Made by a program: the position numbers and the translations under genes. Positions 56,301 through 64,000 of a stretch of 64,000 nt of DNA are shown here, in pieces. Position 1 is the stretch's first letter, and every line of letters starts with the position of its first letter. This DNA comes from Candidatus Lindowbacteria bacterium RIFCSPLOWO2_12_FULL_62_27 (lineage in GTDB: Bacteria > Lindowbacteria > 2-12-FULL-62-27), in assembly GCA_001784175.1 (NCBI GenBank), contig MFPR01000014.1, positions 11,797 through 75,796 on the forward strand, written 5' to 3'. Below the pieces are notes generated by a model, which worked only from the letters and a program-made list of their open reading frames with translations, had not been told where the DNA came from and searched no databases.

Positions 56301-59300
56301 TTATGCTGCGTCCGGAAACCGCAATATCCAAATCGCCGTCGTTATCGTAGTCACCCCACTGGATGGATCCATCATATACCCCCACACTGGCCCCCATTGG
56401 TTCAGCAACCTTTGCAAAACTATCGCCACCATTATTTCTATAAATGATGAATCTATAGGATGCACCATCATATCCAGAAACGGCCAGATCAAGATCACCA
56501 TCTCCGTCATAGTCACCCCACTGAATAGAACTCTCATCAAGACCTGATCCCGCGCCCATTGGTTCTGCCACTTTTGTGAAGGTCGTATCACCATTATTTC
56601 GATACAGGACCAATCGTCTGACTACTCCATCGAACCCAGAGACAGCCAAATCCAGGTCACCGTCATTATCGTAGTCACCCCACTGAATTGACCCTTTGTC
56701 GACCCCTCCCATACCGGGACTTGTCGGTTCGACGGCGCTTGTAAAACTACCCCCACCACTGTTTCTGTAGATAACCAATCTTCTGGTTGAATTATCATCA
56801 AACCCCGAAATGGCCAGATCAATGTCTCCATCGTTGTCATAGTCGCCCCACTGGATCGAACTCCTGTCTACACCTCCACCAGGTATCAAGGGCTCGGCCG
56901 CATTTGTAAAGCTACCGACGCCGTTATTACGAAAAACAATCAAGCGTCGATACAGCCCATCCTGTCCTGATATCACCAAATCCAAATCCCCATCTCTGTC
57001 GTAATCACCCCACTGAATAGATCCGTCATACACTCCTGAGCCGGCTCTGACCCCCATCTCCGTGTCTAGTGTAAAGCCAGAAGGCTTGGCTGATACGATG
57101 CTGTCGGAGTAAAAAGATTCATTCGGAATGGTAGCACTATCCCTGGTGGTAATCCTGTAGTGGTGCGCCATACCTAGTGTTGCGGTTGTGTCTGTATAGG
57201 TTTGTCCCGAACTTGTTCCAATCCGAATCCAGCTCGACGTATCCACCATCGGCGCGCGATAAACTTGATACTGGTATACGGCTGGCACACCCGTGACACC
57301 TTCTTCATTCGCCGACACAGACGACCAACTCACATTCACCTGCCCCGAACTCTGCGGTGCTGTCGCCACTACCGTGTCTGGCGCTTTGGGTGCAACCGTG
57401 TCCACTCCTAGCGCTGTGTCCACAGGCCCGAAACGATAGGGAAGAAATGACGAGGCCGTATCCCTGACCCTTGCCGCTATGACTGACTCATCCGTCGAAC
57501 CATACCAGTTACGCGCGATGTTCTGCACCAACCCAGACGAGTTGCCGATTGCGGCGATCGTGTTGTTGTAAAAGTTGTTCTTGGCAATCGTATTGTTCCT
57601 TGTCGTTCCGTACAACCACACGCCGGAGTCGCCGCCGGCGACGTCGTTTTGCGCGATCGTGTTCGTATCGGCATTATAAATAAATGCGCCGGCCCGGGTG
57701 TTGGATGCGATGCGGCAATTCGAGACCAGGTTGTCGTTGGAGGAGCCGCTGATATAGACACCGTAGAGCGAATTCGTCAGGATCGTATCGCCGATGATGC
57801 GGTTGCCGCCTGAACTACTTTCGGCCGCGATGCCGTATTGGGAATTGGAACTTGCGGTATTGTTGATGATGGTGTTGGCTGTGCAGGAGGATATCAGATT
57901 AATGCCCACAGAGTTGCCTGTGGATGAGTTATTTTGAATCAGGTTGGAGCTCGAACCCGATACGATGTAAATGCCTCTATAGGTCGAGGAGATGGCGTTG
58001 CCTTGAACGACGTTGTTCGACCCGGCCTGCAATATAATGCCGTCGCTTGTCGGCCCACTCACCGTGTTGACCGTTACTGTGCATCCTTGGCCGTAGTACA
58101 GCCCGATCCCCCAGTTGCCGTTCGACGCGGAGGTGTTGCCGGAGACGGTGTTGTTCCATCCGGACACAAAAATGCCGTTGGTGCCGTTGGATTTCGTGGT
58201 GTTGCCACTCACCAGGTTACTCGAGCCGTAGAGATGGATTCCGGAGCTGTTGGCCATCGTGCCGTTCGTGTTAAAACTACCGATGTTGTTCGTCAGGGTA
58301 TTCGAATCGCATCCGTTCAGGAGATATATCCCGTTGTTGGTGGAGCTTACGCTGTCCGAGACGATGGCCGACAGATCGACATTCAGGAAATGAATTCCGA
58401 TGAGCGCGCCTGTCACGCCAATGTTTTTGACGGTCAGGCCGACTTGGGTGTCGGCATAAATGCCGTAGAGACCAGAAACTGAACTATCGCCGGGCGGGTC
58501 GATGACCGTGGCGCCGGAGTCCTTGCCGATCAGCGAAATATAATCGGTGTCGATGACGACAGTTTCCGAGTAGAGGCCGGCGTCAACGTAGATCGTGTCG
58601 CCAGACTTGGCCTTTGACAGTGCTTTGGCGATCGAGCGGTAGGGGAACGTCGAAGAACCATTGCCAAGCGTATCGGACCCGGCCGAATAGGTATAAGAAT
58701 CCGCCGCAGTATACTGATCGTTCACAAACCATTTCGGGCCGCTATAGGAAGAAAGGACGATAAACATTTCGGGCGCGGGCCACACGGATCGTTGCATGCC
58801 GCCGTCCACCGCTTGGGCGGACCAGAAATATTGGCCGTGGGGGAGATTCTTCAAAGATGCCGTCGTACCGTTCTGGACATTCCCGAGGATTGTGTTTCCG
58901 ATGGAATCAGATGAATTTGTATCTGCGGCGGCAATATTCGTGCTTAGCACAGTGGTGCCGACCCGAATATTATAGGTCTGAGACGCCACGGGTGTTGCAT
59001 CTCCCAGCGCGGAGGTCCATGCAAGTGTTACCGTATCGATCTGACTGAAGGTCGTACCTTTCGGAGAAACAAGAGTTGGCGCCGGCGGTCTTACGTTGGA
59101 AGGACCAGTTAAATCGTTGCGATAAACTACGAGCCTGTACTGCGATGTCGCGGAGTTATAACCGGCGGCGGCAAAATCAAGGTCGCCATCATTGTCGTAA
59201 TCGCCCCACTGGACGGATGAATTCCCATTACTGCCATCGACCCCGGCGTTTACTCCCATGGGTTCAGCAACATTCGTGAAGTTGTCTGATCCATTGTTTC

Positions 59301-62300
59301 TGAAAACTATTAATCGTGAAGAAGATGGACCATAACCGGAAACGAGCAAATCAAGATCTCCGTCGTTGTCATAGTCTCCCCACGCAATCGACGATCGCTG
59401 AACGCCGGTGAGGCTTGCCACATTGGTAAAAGTATTTCCGCCGTCATTTCGATAAATGATCGTTGATGCGCCACCCGGCTGAGCGAATCCGGAAACCGCC
59501 AAGTCCAAATCACCGTCGTTGTCATAGTCTCCCCACTGGATTGATGACAACTGCAGCCCGCTTGTAGATCCACCCAGCGGTTCCGCAACATTTATAAATG
59601 TTTCTCCGCCGTCGTTTCTATAGACGGTCAATCGATAACTGGTTGAGTTGTCCAATCCGCTAACTGCAAGATCGATGTCACCGTCGTTGTCGTAGTCACC
59701 CCACTGGATTGAACCCTTATATACGCCAACATTGACCCCCATGGGTTCTATAGCACTTGTGAAAGTACCGCCCCCGTCATTCCTATAGATAATCAGACGC
59801 GGCGATGTTGAGTTAATGGGCAATATCGTTCCAGAAACTGCAAGATCGAGATCGCCGTCATTGTCATAATCACCCCACTGTATAGAAGCATAGATGAGGC
59901 CTCCCCCTTCCCAAACATTCGTAAATGTTCCACTGCCATCATTTCGAAAGATGGTTAATCTTAGGCCTGATCCAACCCCGTCTCCCGCGACAGCCAAATC
60001 AAGATCCCCGTCTTTATCATAGTCACCCCATTGGACCGAACTTTGATGTACGCCCGCATTTGCCCCCATCGGCTCTGCGGCATTTGTGAATGTCCCGGCG
60101 ACGTTGCGATAAATGATCAGCCGGGCGCCGGATCCGGATGTGCCTGAAGTGACCAGATCCAAGTCACCGTCGTTGTCATAATCTCCCCATTGAATTGAGG
60201 CACTAAAAAATCCCGTTCCGGCTCCATACGGTTGTGCAACCAGTGTCCACACGGAAGACGAGGCACTTGCTGCAGCTTGAGTCGTATCCGAAAAAAAGCT
60301 CTGGTTCACAGGCGATCCTGCGTCATAAGATGTCAGTCGGTAGTAATAGGTATTTCCCCCTGTAACCGCATTGTCATTCCATGTGGTTTCCGTCGAGGTC
60401 GCTGTATATACGAGATTGGCGCCGTTAGCCCAGTTGGTAGTATCAGCCAGATTCGTCAGGCGATAAATCTTCGCCCCGCTGTAAGCGACCGCGCCCCCGT
60501 TCGTTTCTTCGTTGATCGTGGGTATAGTCCACGAGACTTTGATTTGTCCTGCGGCACTTGCGTCAAGCGTGACATTGGCTGGTGGGGCAGGGGCGGTCGT
60601 GTCTACTCCTGCAACTGTATCTACGATACCCAATCGGTAGGGAATGAAGAATACGGAGTCGCCGTTCGATTCTTGATAAATCTTACGCTTGATGGACACC
60701 TCGTCCGTCGTGCCCCACCAGTTGCGTATGAACGAGAATCTGTTTCCTGTGACGGTCGATGCGACGTATACACCGCTGTCCGGATTTTCCGGGGTGGTTC
60801 GGATGATATTTTTTTGGACAGTATCAGAGTGCGATGCTCCCACAATTTTGAATTGCCACAGGCGATTTGAATCAAGCGTGTTCTGGACGAAAACATTCTT
60901 GTTGGATGCGTTCAATAAAACGCCGTGCGAATTGTTGAAGCTGACGTTGTTTGAAAAGAAATTATTATCCGAGGAACCAAGTGCGATTCCTTCGGGATTA
61001 CCGATGACACTATTGCCGTGGAATACGTTGTTGCTGTTCAGATAATCGAGATAAATCCCGTATGTCCCGTTTGAGGTAAACGTGCTGCCCAGGACCGTAT
61101 TGTTGTCGGAATACGAAAGACGCATGCCGTCTTGGGAATTGCTCGTGGATTGTGAATTCTGAACCAATACGTATGTACAATGGTCTAAATCAATCCCAAT
61201 CTGTTCGTTACCGGTACTGACGCACTTTTCAATTGTGTCCGCCGAGGAGTAATAAGCATAAATCCCAAACCCACAGTTGCGAGTAGTTATATTTTCAATG
61301 CTGGATCGCGATACGTTGTCCAGGCGAATACCGTAGAATCCTCTTTGAATGAGAAGATTGCTTATTCTGATGGCAGAACGATTGGCCGCATATATGACCT
61401 TCAAATTCGATCCGGAACTGCTGTCACCGGCGTCGATGATTGTACCTGTCGGACTTGAATCGACTCCAATAATCCATATGGAATCGATACCGATCGTGAA
61501 GGATTCGGGATAGTGACCCCGGTCGATAAGGATCGTATCGCCCGCTTGGGCAAAGCTCAGCGCCTTGGCCGCCGTTCGATATGGTGAATTCTTCGTGCCG
61601 GTACCCGACGTGTCCGAACCACTGGCATACGTATACGAGTCCGACCCGGACACGTATGTATCATTCACAAACCACATTGTTTTCTGGGCATATGCAGTTT
61701 TCGTGTCGGAATTGAAGAAAGACTGATTTGTAATGGATGCCGAGTCGAACGAGGTTATCCTGTAGTAATAATTATTGCCGGTGGTGACGGTCGTATCGAT
61801 CCACGACGATTCAGAGGCTGTGGCAACATGAACCAGATTGACAGTATTCGCCCAGTTTGACGTGTCAGGCAAATTTTTCAATCGATAAATTTTAGCGCCT
61901 GTGTATCCGACAACACCGCCGTTGGTTTCTTCAGTCGTCGAAGGCCCAGCCCACGTCAATTGGATGGACCCGTCCGATGTGGCGGTAACCGTGAGCACCG
62001 GCGGAGCCGGCGCGGTTGTGTCGGCGCCCTGGGTGGTGTCCACCGTCCCGAGTCGATACGGTATGAAGACAATAGAGTCAGCACCCGTGGGAGCGCCACT
62101 CACCATTTTCTTAATCTTTATTTCATCGGTTGTATTCCACCAGTTGCGGGTGAAGGTGAATTTGTTAGCCGCGGCCGTCGAAGCATTGTACACTCCGCTG
62201 TCAGGATTGGTTTGCGAGGTATTGATATTGTTCTTTTGAATCGTATCACTTGAAGACGCGCCATCAAGATAAATTTGATATTTGACATTTGAATCCAATG

Positions 62301-64000
62301 TATTCTGAACCAATGTATTGTTCGAACTTGCATTTAGATATACCCCGGAGAGTGAATTCGACTTGAGAGTGTTGTTCCTGATTGTGTTATTATTCGATCC
62401 CGAATATAAGAATATCCCGTTGTTGGAATTGAAAAATGTTGTATTCCCCGTCACTGTGTTATTCGAACTGGATTCCAGACGAATCCCATCAATATTCGAA
62501 TTGGCCGTGTTTCCGCTTATGTTGTTAGTGCTGGATATCAGGTGGATGCCGTAATTTGTATTCGAATTGGCCGTGTTGTTGCTGACAGTATTGTTATTAC
62601 TTCCGGAAAAATAGATGCCACGCGTATTCGTATCACACATATTGTTGCTCAATATGTTGCCGGAATTTGAATTCAGATAAATGCCGAGGTTTGCGTTTGA
62701 ACTGACTAAGTTGTTGCTGACCGTGTTGTTGTTGGAACTGGAAGATAGAGTAATTCCATCGGAATTGAGCTTGCAGATATTGTTGCTAATTGTGTTACTC
62801 GAACTCGATCTAATCTCAATACCGGAACCATTCTCATTGACCATGTTGTTGCTGACCGTGTTTGTATCCGAACCATTAATGAGATAAATGCCTTGGTCGT
62901 AACATACACTGATGCTGTCGCCGATGATTGTCGACAAATCCACATTGACCCACTTGATACCCTCGCGGGCGCCCGTGACACCGATGTTCTTAATCAAGAG
63001 CCCGGTTTGCGTGTCCGCATAAATTCCATAAAGACCAGCAGTCGAATATGATCCGGGCGGGTCGATCACCGTCGCGTTTGAATCCTTCCCGATGATCGAG
63101 ATGTAGTCCGAGTCAATGACGACGGCTTCGGTATACAGCCCGGCGTCGATATAGATCGTGTCCCCGGATTTGGCCACCGACAGGGCCTTCGATATGGTTC
63201 GAAACGGTTTTGTTGATTCACCGGTCTGCGTGTCATAACCGTGGACATACGTATAGGAATCGCCCGCCACCGAAAGGTCGTTGACATACCACTTCGGGCC
63301 GCTGTACGAAACAGTAACCACAAACGTTTCCTCCGGCGCCCACGCCGACCGCATCATGCCGCCATCGACGGCCTGCACGGACCAGTAGTATGTTCCGGCA
63401 GGCAGGGACCGGATCAGATACGCAAACGTGTCGTTCTGGACGTTTCCAAGTATCGTATTGCCGACCGAATCCGCGGAATTTGTGTCGGCGGCGACGATGT
63501 CAGCCCTGCCCGGCGCGGAGCCGACGCGTAGGTTGTAGGTCATGGCGGTGTCAGGCGTCGTGTCAGTAGAGACTTTCGTCCACCGGAACGTCACTGTGTC
63601 GCCCTGCGTGAACGACATGCCTTTGGGCAAATTGATCTGTGACGCATCCGGGCGGGCGTTTGCCGGGGCGATAGCGTCGTTCCGGTAGATGATCAATCGT
63701 CTGTTGTTGCCGGTATCTCCGGACACGGCAAGGTCGAGGTCGCCATCGTTGTCGTAATCAGCCCACTGGATGGAACCCAACCACACCCCCGCGTTGACGC
63801 CCATCGGCTCGGCCACGTTCGCAAAACTTCCGCCGCTGTTGTTCCGATAGATGATCAATCGAAAGTTTGCGCCGTTATGTCCCGACACGGCAAGGTCGAG
63901 GTCGCCGTCGTTGTCGTAATCGCCCCACTGGATCGAACTATTATACACACCCGCGTTGATGCCCATCGGCTCGGCCACGTTCGTGAAACTTCCGCCGCCG
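50377..64000 (-). CDS. Giant modular surface protein, FG-GAP, beta-helix, FN3 (5' end outside window)
   Basis: At least 4,540 codons; the frame is open at the right edge, so the start is not seen. N- to C-terminal in the visible part: two FG-GAP/VCBS repeats; FN3; a right-handed beta-helix of the NosD/pectate-lyase type; FN3; a second helix-FN3 unit; seven FG-GAP repeats, FN3, beta-helix, FN3; the same again with seven FG-GAP repeats; seven Ig/FN3-like repeats of about 95 residues (YYWRVRAIDRLGN); a Big-1-like domain; a region with TGWHQVGSGQYFYVSW; and a C-terminal FlgD-like/type IX sorting-like domain (VYPNPGPDG, VTLKIYDVGGRLVREF, SGVYIYIL). FG-GAP copies carry DYDNDGDLDL, a calcium-binding pattern. 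An exported adhesin or polysaccharide-binding or -degrading protein is likely, though no catalytic triad is evident. Confidence 0.85.
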   Translation of the reverse strand, partial: GGGSFTNVAEPMGINAGVYNSSIQWGDYDNDGDLDLAVSGHNGANFRLIIYRNNSGGSFANVAEPMGVNAGVWLGSIQWADYDNDGDLDLAVSGDTGNNRRLIIYRNDAIAPANARPDASQINLPKGMSFTQGDTVTFRWTKVSTDTTPDTAMTYNLRVGSAPGRADIVAADTNSADSVGNTILGNVQNDTFAYLIRSLPAGTYYWSVQAVDGGMMRSAWAPEETFVVTVSYSGPKWYVNDLSVAGDSYTYVHGYDTQTGESTKPFRTISKALSVAKSGDTIYIDAGLYTEAVVIDSDYISIIGKDSNATVIDPPGSYSTAGLYGIYADTQTGLLIKNIGVTGAREGIKWVNVDLSTIIGDSISVCYDQGIYLINGSDTNTVSNNMVNENGSGIEIRSSSSNTISNNICKLNSDGITLSSSSNNNTVSNNLVSSNANLGIYLNSNSGNILSNNMCDTNTRGIYFSGSNNNTVSNNTANSNTNYGIHLISSTNNISGNTANSNIDGIRLESSSNNTVTGNTTFFNSNNGIFLYSGSNNNTIRNNTLKSNSLSGVYLNASSNNTLVQNTLDSNVKYQIYLDGASSSDTIQKNNINTSQTNPDSGVYNASTAAANKFTFTRNWWNTTDEIKIKKMVSGAPTGADSIVFIPYRLGTVDTTQGADTTAPAPPVLTVTATSDGSIQLTWAGPSTTEETNGGVVGYTGAKIYRLKNLPDTSNWANTVNLVHVATASESSWIDTTVTTGNNYYYRITSFDSASITNQSFFNSDTKTAYAQKTMWFVNDTYVSGSDSYTYASGSDTSGTGTKNSPYRTAAKALSFAQAGDTILIDRGHYPESFTIGIDSIWIIGVDSSPTGTIIDAGDSSSGSNLKVIYAANRSAIRISNLLIQRGFYGIRLDNVSRSSIENITTRNCGFGIYAYYSSADTIEKCVSTGNEQIGIDLDHCTYVLVQNSQSTSNSQDGMRLSYSDNNTVLGSTFTSNGTYGIYLDYLNSNNVFHGNSVIGNPEGIALGSSDNNFFSNNVSFNNSHGVLLNASNKNVFVQNTLDSNRLWQFKIVGASHSDTVQKNIIRTTPENPDSGVYVASTVTGNRFSFIRNWWGTTDEVSIKRKIYQESNGDSVFFIPYRLGIVDTVAGVDTTAPAPPANVTLDASAAGQIKVSWTIPTINEETNGGAVAYSGAKIYRLTNLADTTNWANGANLVYTATSTETTWNDNAVTGGNTYYYRLTSYDAGSPVNQSFFSDTTQAAASASSSVWTLVAQPYGAGTGFFSASIQWGDYDNDGDLDLVTSGTSGSGARLIIYRNVAGTFTNAAEPMGANAGVHQSSVQWGDYDKDGDLDLAVAGDGVGSGLRLTIFRNDGSGTFTNVWEGGGLIYASIQWGDYDNDGDLDLAVSGTILPINSTSPRLIIYRNDGGGTFTSAIEPMGVNVGVYKGSIQWGDYDNDGDIDLAVSGLDNSTSYRLTVYRNDGGETFINVAEPLGGSTSGLQLSSIQWGDYDNDGDLDLAVSGFAQPGGASTIIYRNDGGNTFTNVASLTGVQRSSIAWGDYDNDGDLDLLVSGYGPSSSRLIVFRNNGSDNFTNVAEPMGVNAGVDGSNGNSSVQWGDYDNDGDLDFAAAGYNSATSQYRLVVYRNDLTGPSNVRPPAPTLVSPKGTTFSQIDTVTLAWTSALGDATPVASQTYNIRVGTTVLSTNIAAADTNSSDSIGNTILGNVQNGTTASLKNLPHGQYFWSAQAVDGGMQRSVWPAPEMFIVLSSYSGPKWFVNDQYTAADSYTYSAGSDTLGNGSSTFPYRSIAKALSKAKSGDTIYVDAGLYSETVVIDTDYISLIGKDSGATVIDPPGDSSVSGLYGIYADTQVGLTVKNIGVTGALIGIHFLNVDLSAIVSDSVSSTNNGIYLLNGCDSNTLTNNIGSFNTNGTMANSSGIHLYGSSNLVSGNTTKSNGTNGIFVSGWNNTVSGNTSASNGNWGIGLYYGQGCTVTVNTVSGPTSDGIILQAGSNNVVQGNAISSTYRGIYIVSGSSSNLIQNNSSTGNSVGINLISSCTANTIINNTASSNSQYGIAAESSSGGNRIIGDTILTNSLYGVYISGSSNDNLVSNCRIASNTRAGAFIYNADTNTIAQNDVAGGDSGVWLYGTTRNNTIAKNNFYNNTIAAIGNSSGLVQNIARNWYGSTDESVIAARVRDTASSFLPYRFGPVDTALGVDTVAPKAPDTVVATAPQSSGQVNVSWSSVSANEEGVTGVPAVYQYQVYRAPMVDTSSWIRIGTSSGQTYTDTTATLGMAHHYRITTRDSATIPNESFYSDSIVSAKPSGFTLDTEMGVRAGSGVYDGSIQWGDYDRDGDLDLVISGQDGLYRRLIVFRNNGVGSFTNAAEPLIPGGGVDRSSIQWGDYDNDGDIDLAISGFDDNSTRRLVIYRNSGGGSFTSAVEPTSPGMGGVDKGSIQWGDYDNDGDLDLAVSGFDGVVRRLVLYRNNGDTTFTKVAEPMGAGSGLDESSIQWGDYDGDGDLDLAVSGYDGASYRFIIYRNNGGDSFAKVAEPMGASVGVYDGSIQWGDYDNDGDLDIAVSGRSITSGERFIIFRNSGGDNFINVLEPLGVNVGLAYSSIQWGDYDNDGDLDLAASGSRRVIIYRNNGIDSFTNVAEPMGVNQGVDYSSIQWGDYDNDGDLDLAVSGQSSTGTYRLILFRNDANGSMNIRPSMPTLLSPKGVSFLQGDTMVLTWSKVTTDSTSANAMTYNLRVGSAPGKADIVAADTNSSDSIGNTILGNVQNDTFAYLIRSLPAGAYYWSVQAVDGGMMRSVWAPEETFAITTPAPYAGPKWYVNDSYVVEDSYTYAFGSDTGGEGSPSKPYRSVAKALQKAKSGDTIFVDAGIYSETIVIDTNRISIIGVDSASTILEGGDSSLGRKGIFADTQSGLLVKNLGIRNYHAGIEWVNVDSSTLENVTVRLSRDLGITLTNNSDSNSIINCLVVDNSNSGIFLNAYSNMNTLIGNTCSNNLAYGFLLQNANSNILKNNKSVGNSAAGFILNISCASNILMDNYSAGNAQYGFFLNGASNNNKLDNNRAHQNAYFGVWLSTSSSNVLSNNSSTSNFSHGYYLSSAETNVFVQNASDSNGGYQFYLDGTSTANTIVKNNITPASVNRDSGVFNGTNQTVNFSRNWWSTTDELAIANRLKNAAGGSVTYVPYRLGPADTSAGADTTAPAPPATVILDTVTAGQIQITWTIPTVNEETNGGSVGHAGVNIYRLTNVADTNNWANPANLVWTAGASDTSWIDTAVAAGNTYFYRLTSFDAATRMNQSFFTDTKGTKVSTVVSVTAISPASGYETNSIWLRFEWSSPTAETYTWQLSRTSSFSTSADSVVDTKVTALVRNLPYEDTFYWRVIAKDTYGAVDTTAARSVMLDASVGQVSILSPADGYETSNTKLLVSWVALADSVSIDSFIVEVSKSTLFTALIFTDTVSGLRTSDTLSNLYNDTYFWRVRAIDRLGNIGANSQARGFVVDTSAGQVLLDRPADAHETTNVKPVVSWFSLADSVGINFYVVEVSKTTAFSTLVFVDTVASNRTTDTLTGLYNDTYFWRVRGIDKLGNTLDSPPSRRLVVDTDAAAVSSLLLADGHETTNVRPVVSWGAVIDGVGIDSYVIEVSLTPSFSSLVFADTIVGTRTSDTLILSANDTYYWRIRSIDKLGNLSSYSSPRGLVIDTFVVQVTLVSPANGVAIVDTKPALTWQSVSDSVGIDSFVVEVSRTSAFMSFVFVDTVRGSLTTDTVPALTEEDTYYWRVRAVDHLKNIGLNSTTFAFRFDTGVKIILASPGNGLETTSAILTFSWSTDDAETYTWQMSNAASFSVLTDSVVDTSAASIVRRISSEDTFYWRVIGRDRVGKVDTAVRVFLLDTHADRVELASPADQQETTTSRPVLSWKNLADSVGIDSYVLELSSSPTFSSLLFADTVSASRTSDTVANLSDGTYYWRVRAIDRLRNVGLNSTSRRFRVAVPGLPTKIILLNNHQLGTHSTILPSPLCVVLKDDTGNPVPGQAVTFSIAVPAGGAGASLALSTVITDNSGMACDTLTLGARRGPYHVAVTVASNSALKDAFVAYADGLEISKSVFKMIAPNKSLTVADVQNAIKAKFPLSNIGEWNQDAGTAAGERDYVTPSALVRGRGYWIFDPQNASGTIDFQGTAGYDTITVALKTGWHQVGSGQYFYVSWDSDVRFDTGDKKLTPAKAEAAGLIQNAVYWWNGSSDYTWGPDINRPSLSAIHLKPTVGFFMYAKKACNMTIYPNPSVPPETAAEVLNQAPKLLSAVYQQDAASDQNWTIQLTAAAGGMQDFQNYIGVVSKAEEATAAERYEPPPVASNFVSLGVVAENGNRLAAAYAEPVTTARSWSLGVSSDLKDNILLNWNNLESVPEKYGAYLVGLPQGPVNLRKSSSAVLAAGSSLKLTVAVGLPEYLGAFLSPNLDKSQTFVYPNPGPDGTTGSMTFKYNLQVAGDVTLKIYDVGGRLVREFKHQGNPGSNLVIWDTTNRFGQKVGSGVYIYILETPGTKLVDKLAVAR
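52040..54085 (-). repeat. Seven Ig/FN3-like repeats within the giant gene
   Basis: Each unit is about 95 residues with a start like SPADGYETSN and a conserved DTYYWRVRAIDRLGN near its end. Two of the seven (first and sixth) are a different subtype with AETYTWQ, so they were amplified in more than one step. Confidence 0.85.
55940..57085 (-). repeat. Seven FG-GAP repeats (third visible block)
   Basis: Copies of about 50 residues with SIQWGDYDNDGDLDLAVSG and a linker like RLIIYRNNGG.SFTNVAEPMG. Loops read DxDxDGDxD, a calcium site. Confidence 0.9.
59100..60253 (-). repeat. Seven FG-GAP repeats (second visible block)
   Basis: Same unit as the other two blocks, with small variations (SIAWGDYDNDGDLDLLVSG, SVQWGDYDKDGDLDLAVAG). 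Confidence 0.9.
63668..64000 (-). repeat. FG-GAP repeats at the window edge (first visible block)
   Basis: Two complete units and the end of a third; the series clearly continues beyond the right edge. Confidence 0.9.

Noticed and set aside
55940-60253. CRISPR-like regular repeats
   Set aside because: The repeats are about 150 nt, coding, and degenerate at the third codon position; they are FG-GAP protein repeats.

Overview
The window reads as a high-GC genome fragment of an uncultured, aerobic, diderm (Gram-negative) bacterium that I cannot place in a phylum. Support for a diderm: a beta-barrel outer-membrane protein, lipoproteins with lipoboxes, two L,D-transpeptidases and a giant secreted protein with a FlgD/type IX-like C-terminal domain. 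Support for aerobic growth: a complete aa3-type oxidase core (ctaC-ctaD-ctaE-ctaF) and a pyruvate dehydrogenase complex. Heptamer repeats encoding SKIQNPK peptides and GC-rich hairpin repeats are of kinds seen across many environmental genomes.

Layout. 1-3.9 kb: housekeeping genes (hpt start, tilS, rodA, a class III cyclase fused to an RDD membrane domain, rpmB). 4.0-10.2 kb: a 1714-residue protein with a PI3/PI4-kinase-like N-terminal domain and an HD phosphohydrolase-like domain that is followed by a degenerate second copy, then a membrane glycosyltransferase. 10.3-10.8 kb: a cluster of tiny, mostly membrane ORFs. 10.8-21.7 kb: one long minus-strand operon joining PDH to the supply of its cofactors (Asp23-like gene, ThiD2, HDOD, metallo-beta-lactamase fold protein, ThiE, pdhA, pdhB, pdhC, HDOD, lpd, and a LipB-LipA fusion). 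22-30.8 kb: a small membrane gene followed by structured non-coding sequence, a radical SAM gene with its own promoter, and the oxidase operon with surE, a second radical SAM gene and an HD-GYP gene at its distal end. 30.9-35.8 kb: lipoproteins, L,D-transpeptidases, a VapBC-type toxin-antitoxin pair and gpmA. 35.9-44.2 kb: yggS-proC-yggT followed by a degenerate GspE/PilB-like ATPase, a TPR protein, a FecR/FN3 protein and another repeat-helical protein. 44.2-47.2 kb: a YfhO-type membrane protein, a hairpin-rich intergenic region with a tRNA-Leu fragment, and an intact tRNA-Leu(CAA). 47.2-64 kb: an operon led by a giant (over 4,530 residues, open at the right edge) FG-GAP/beta-helix/FN3 surface protein, then an outer-membrane beta-barrel, a small exported protein and a FecR protein.

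How the genes fit together: ThiE and ThiD2 make thiamine phosphate for E1, LipB-LipA makes the lipoyl group carried by E2, and Lpd is E3, so one transcript could supply both enzyme and cofactors. Signalling domains are unusually frequent (class III cyclase, two HDOD proteins, HD-GYP, and the kinase/HD giant). The least explained candidates are the PI3K-like/HD protein, the degenerate secretion-type ATPase operon, and the giant beta-helix protein operon.
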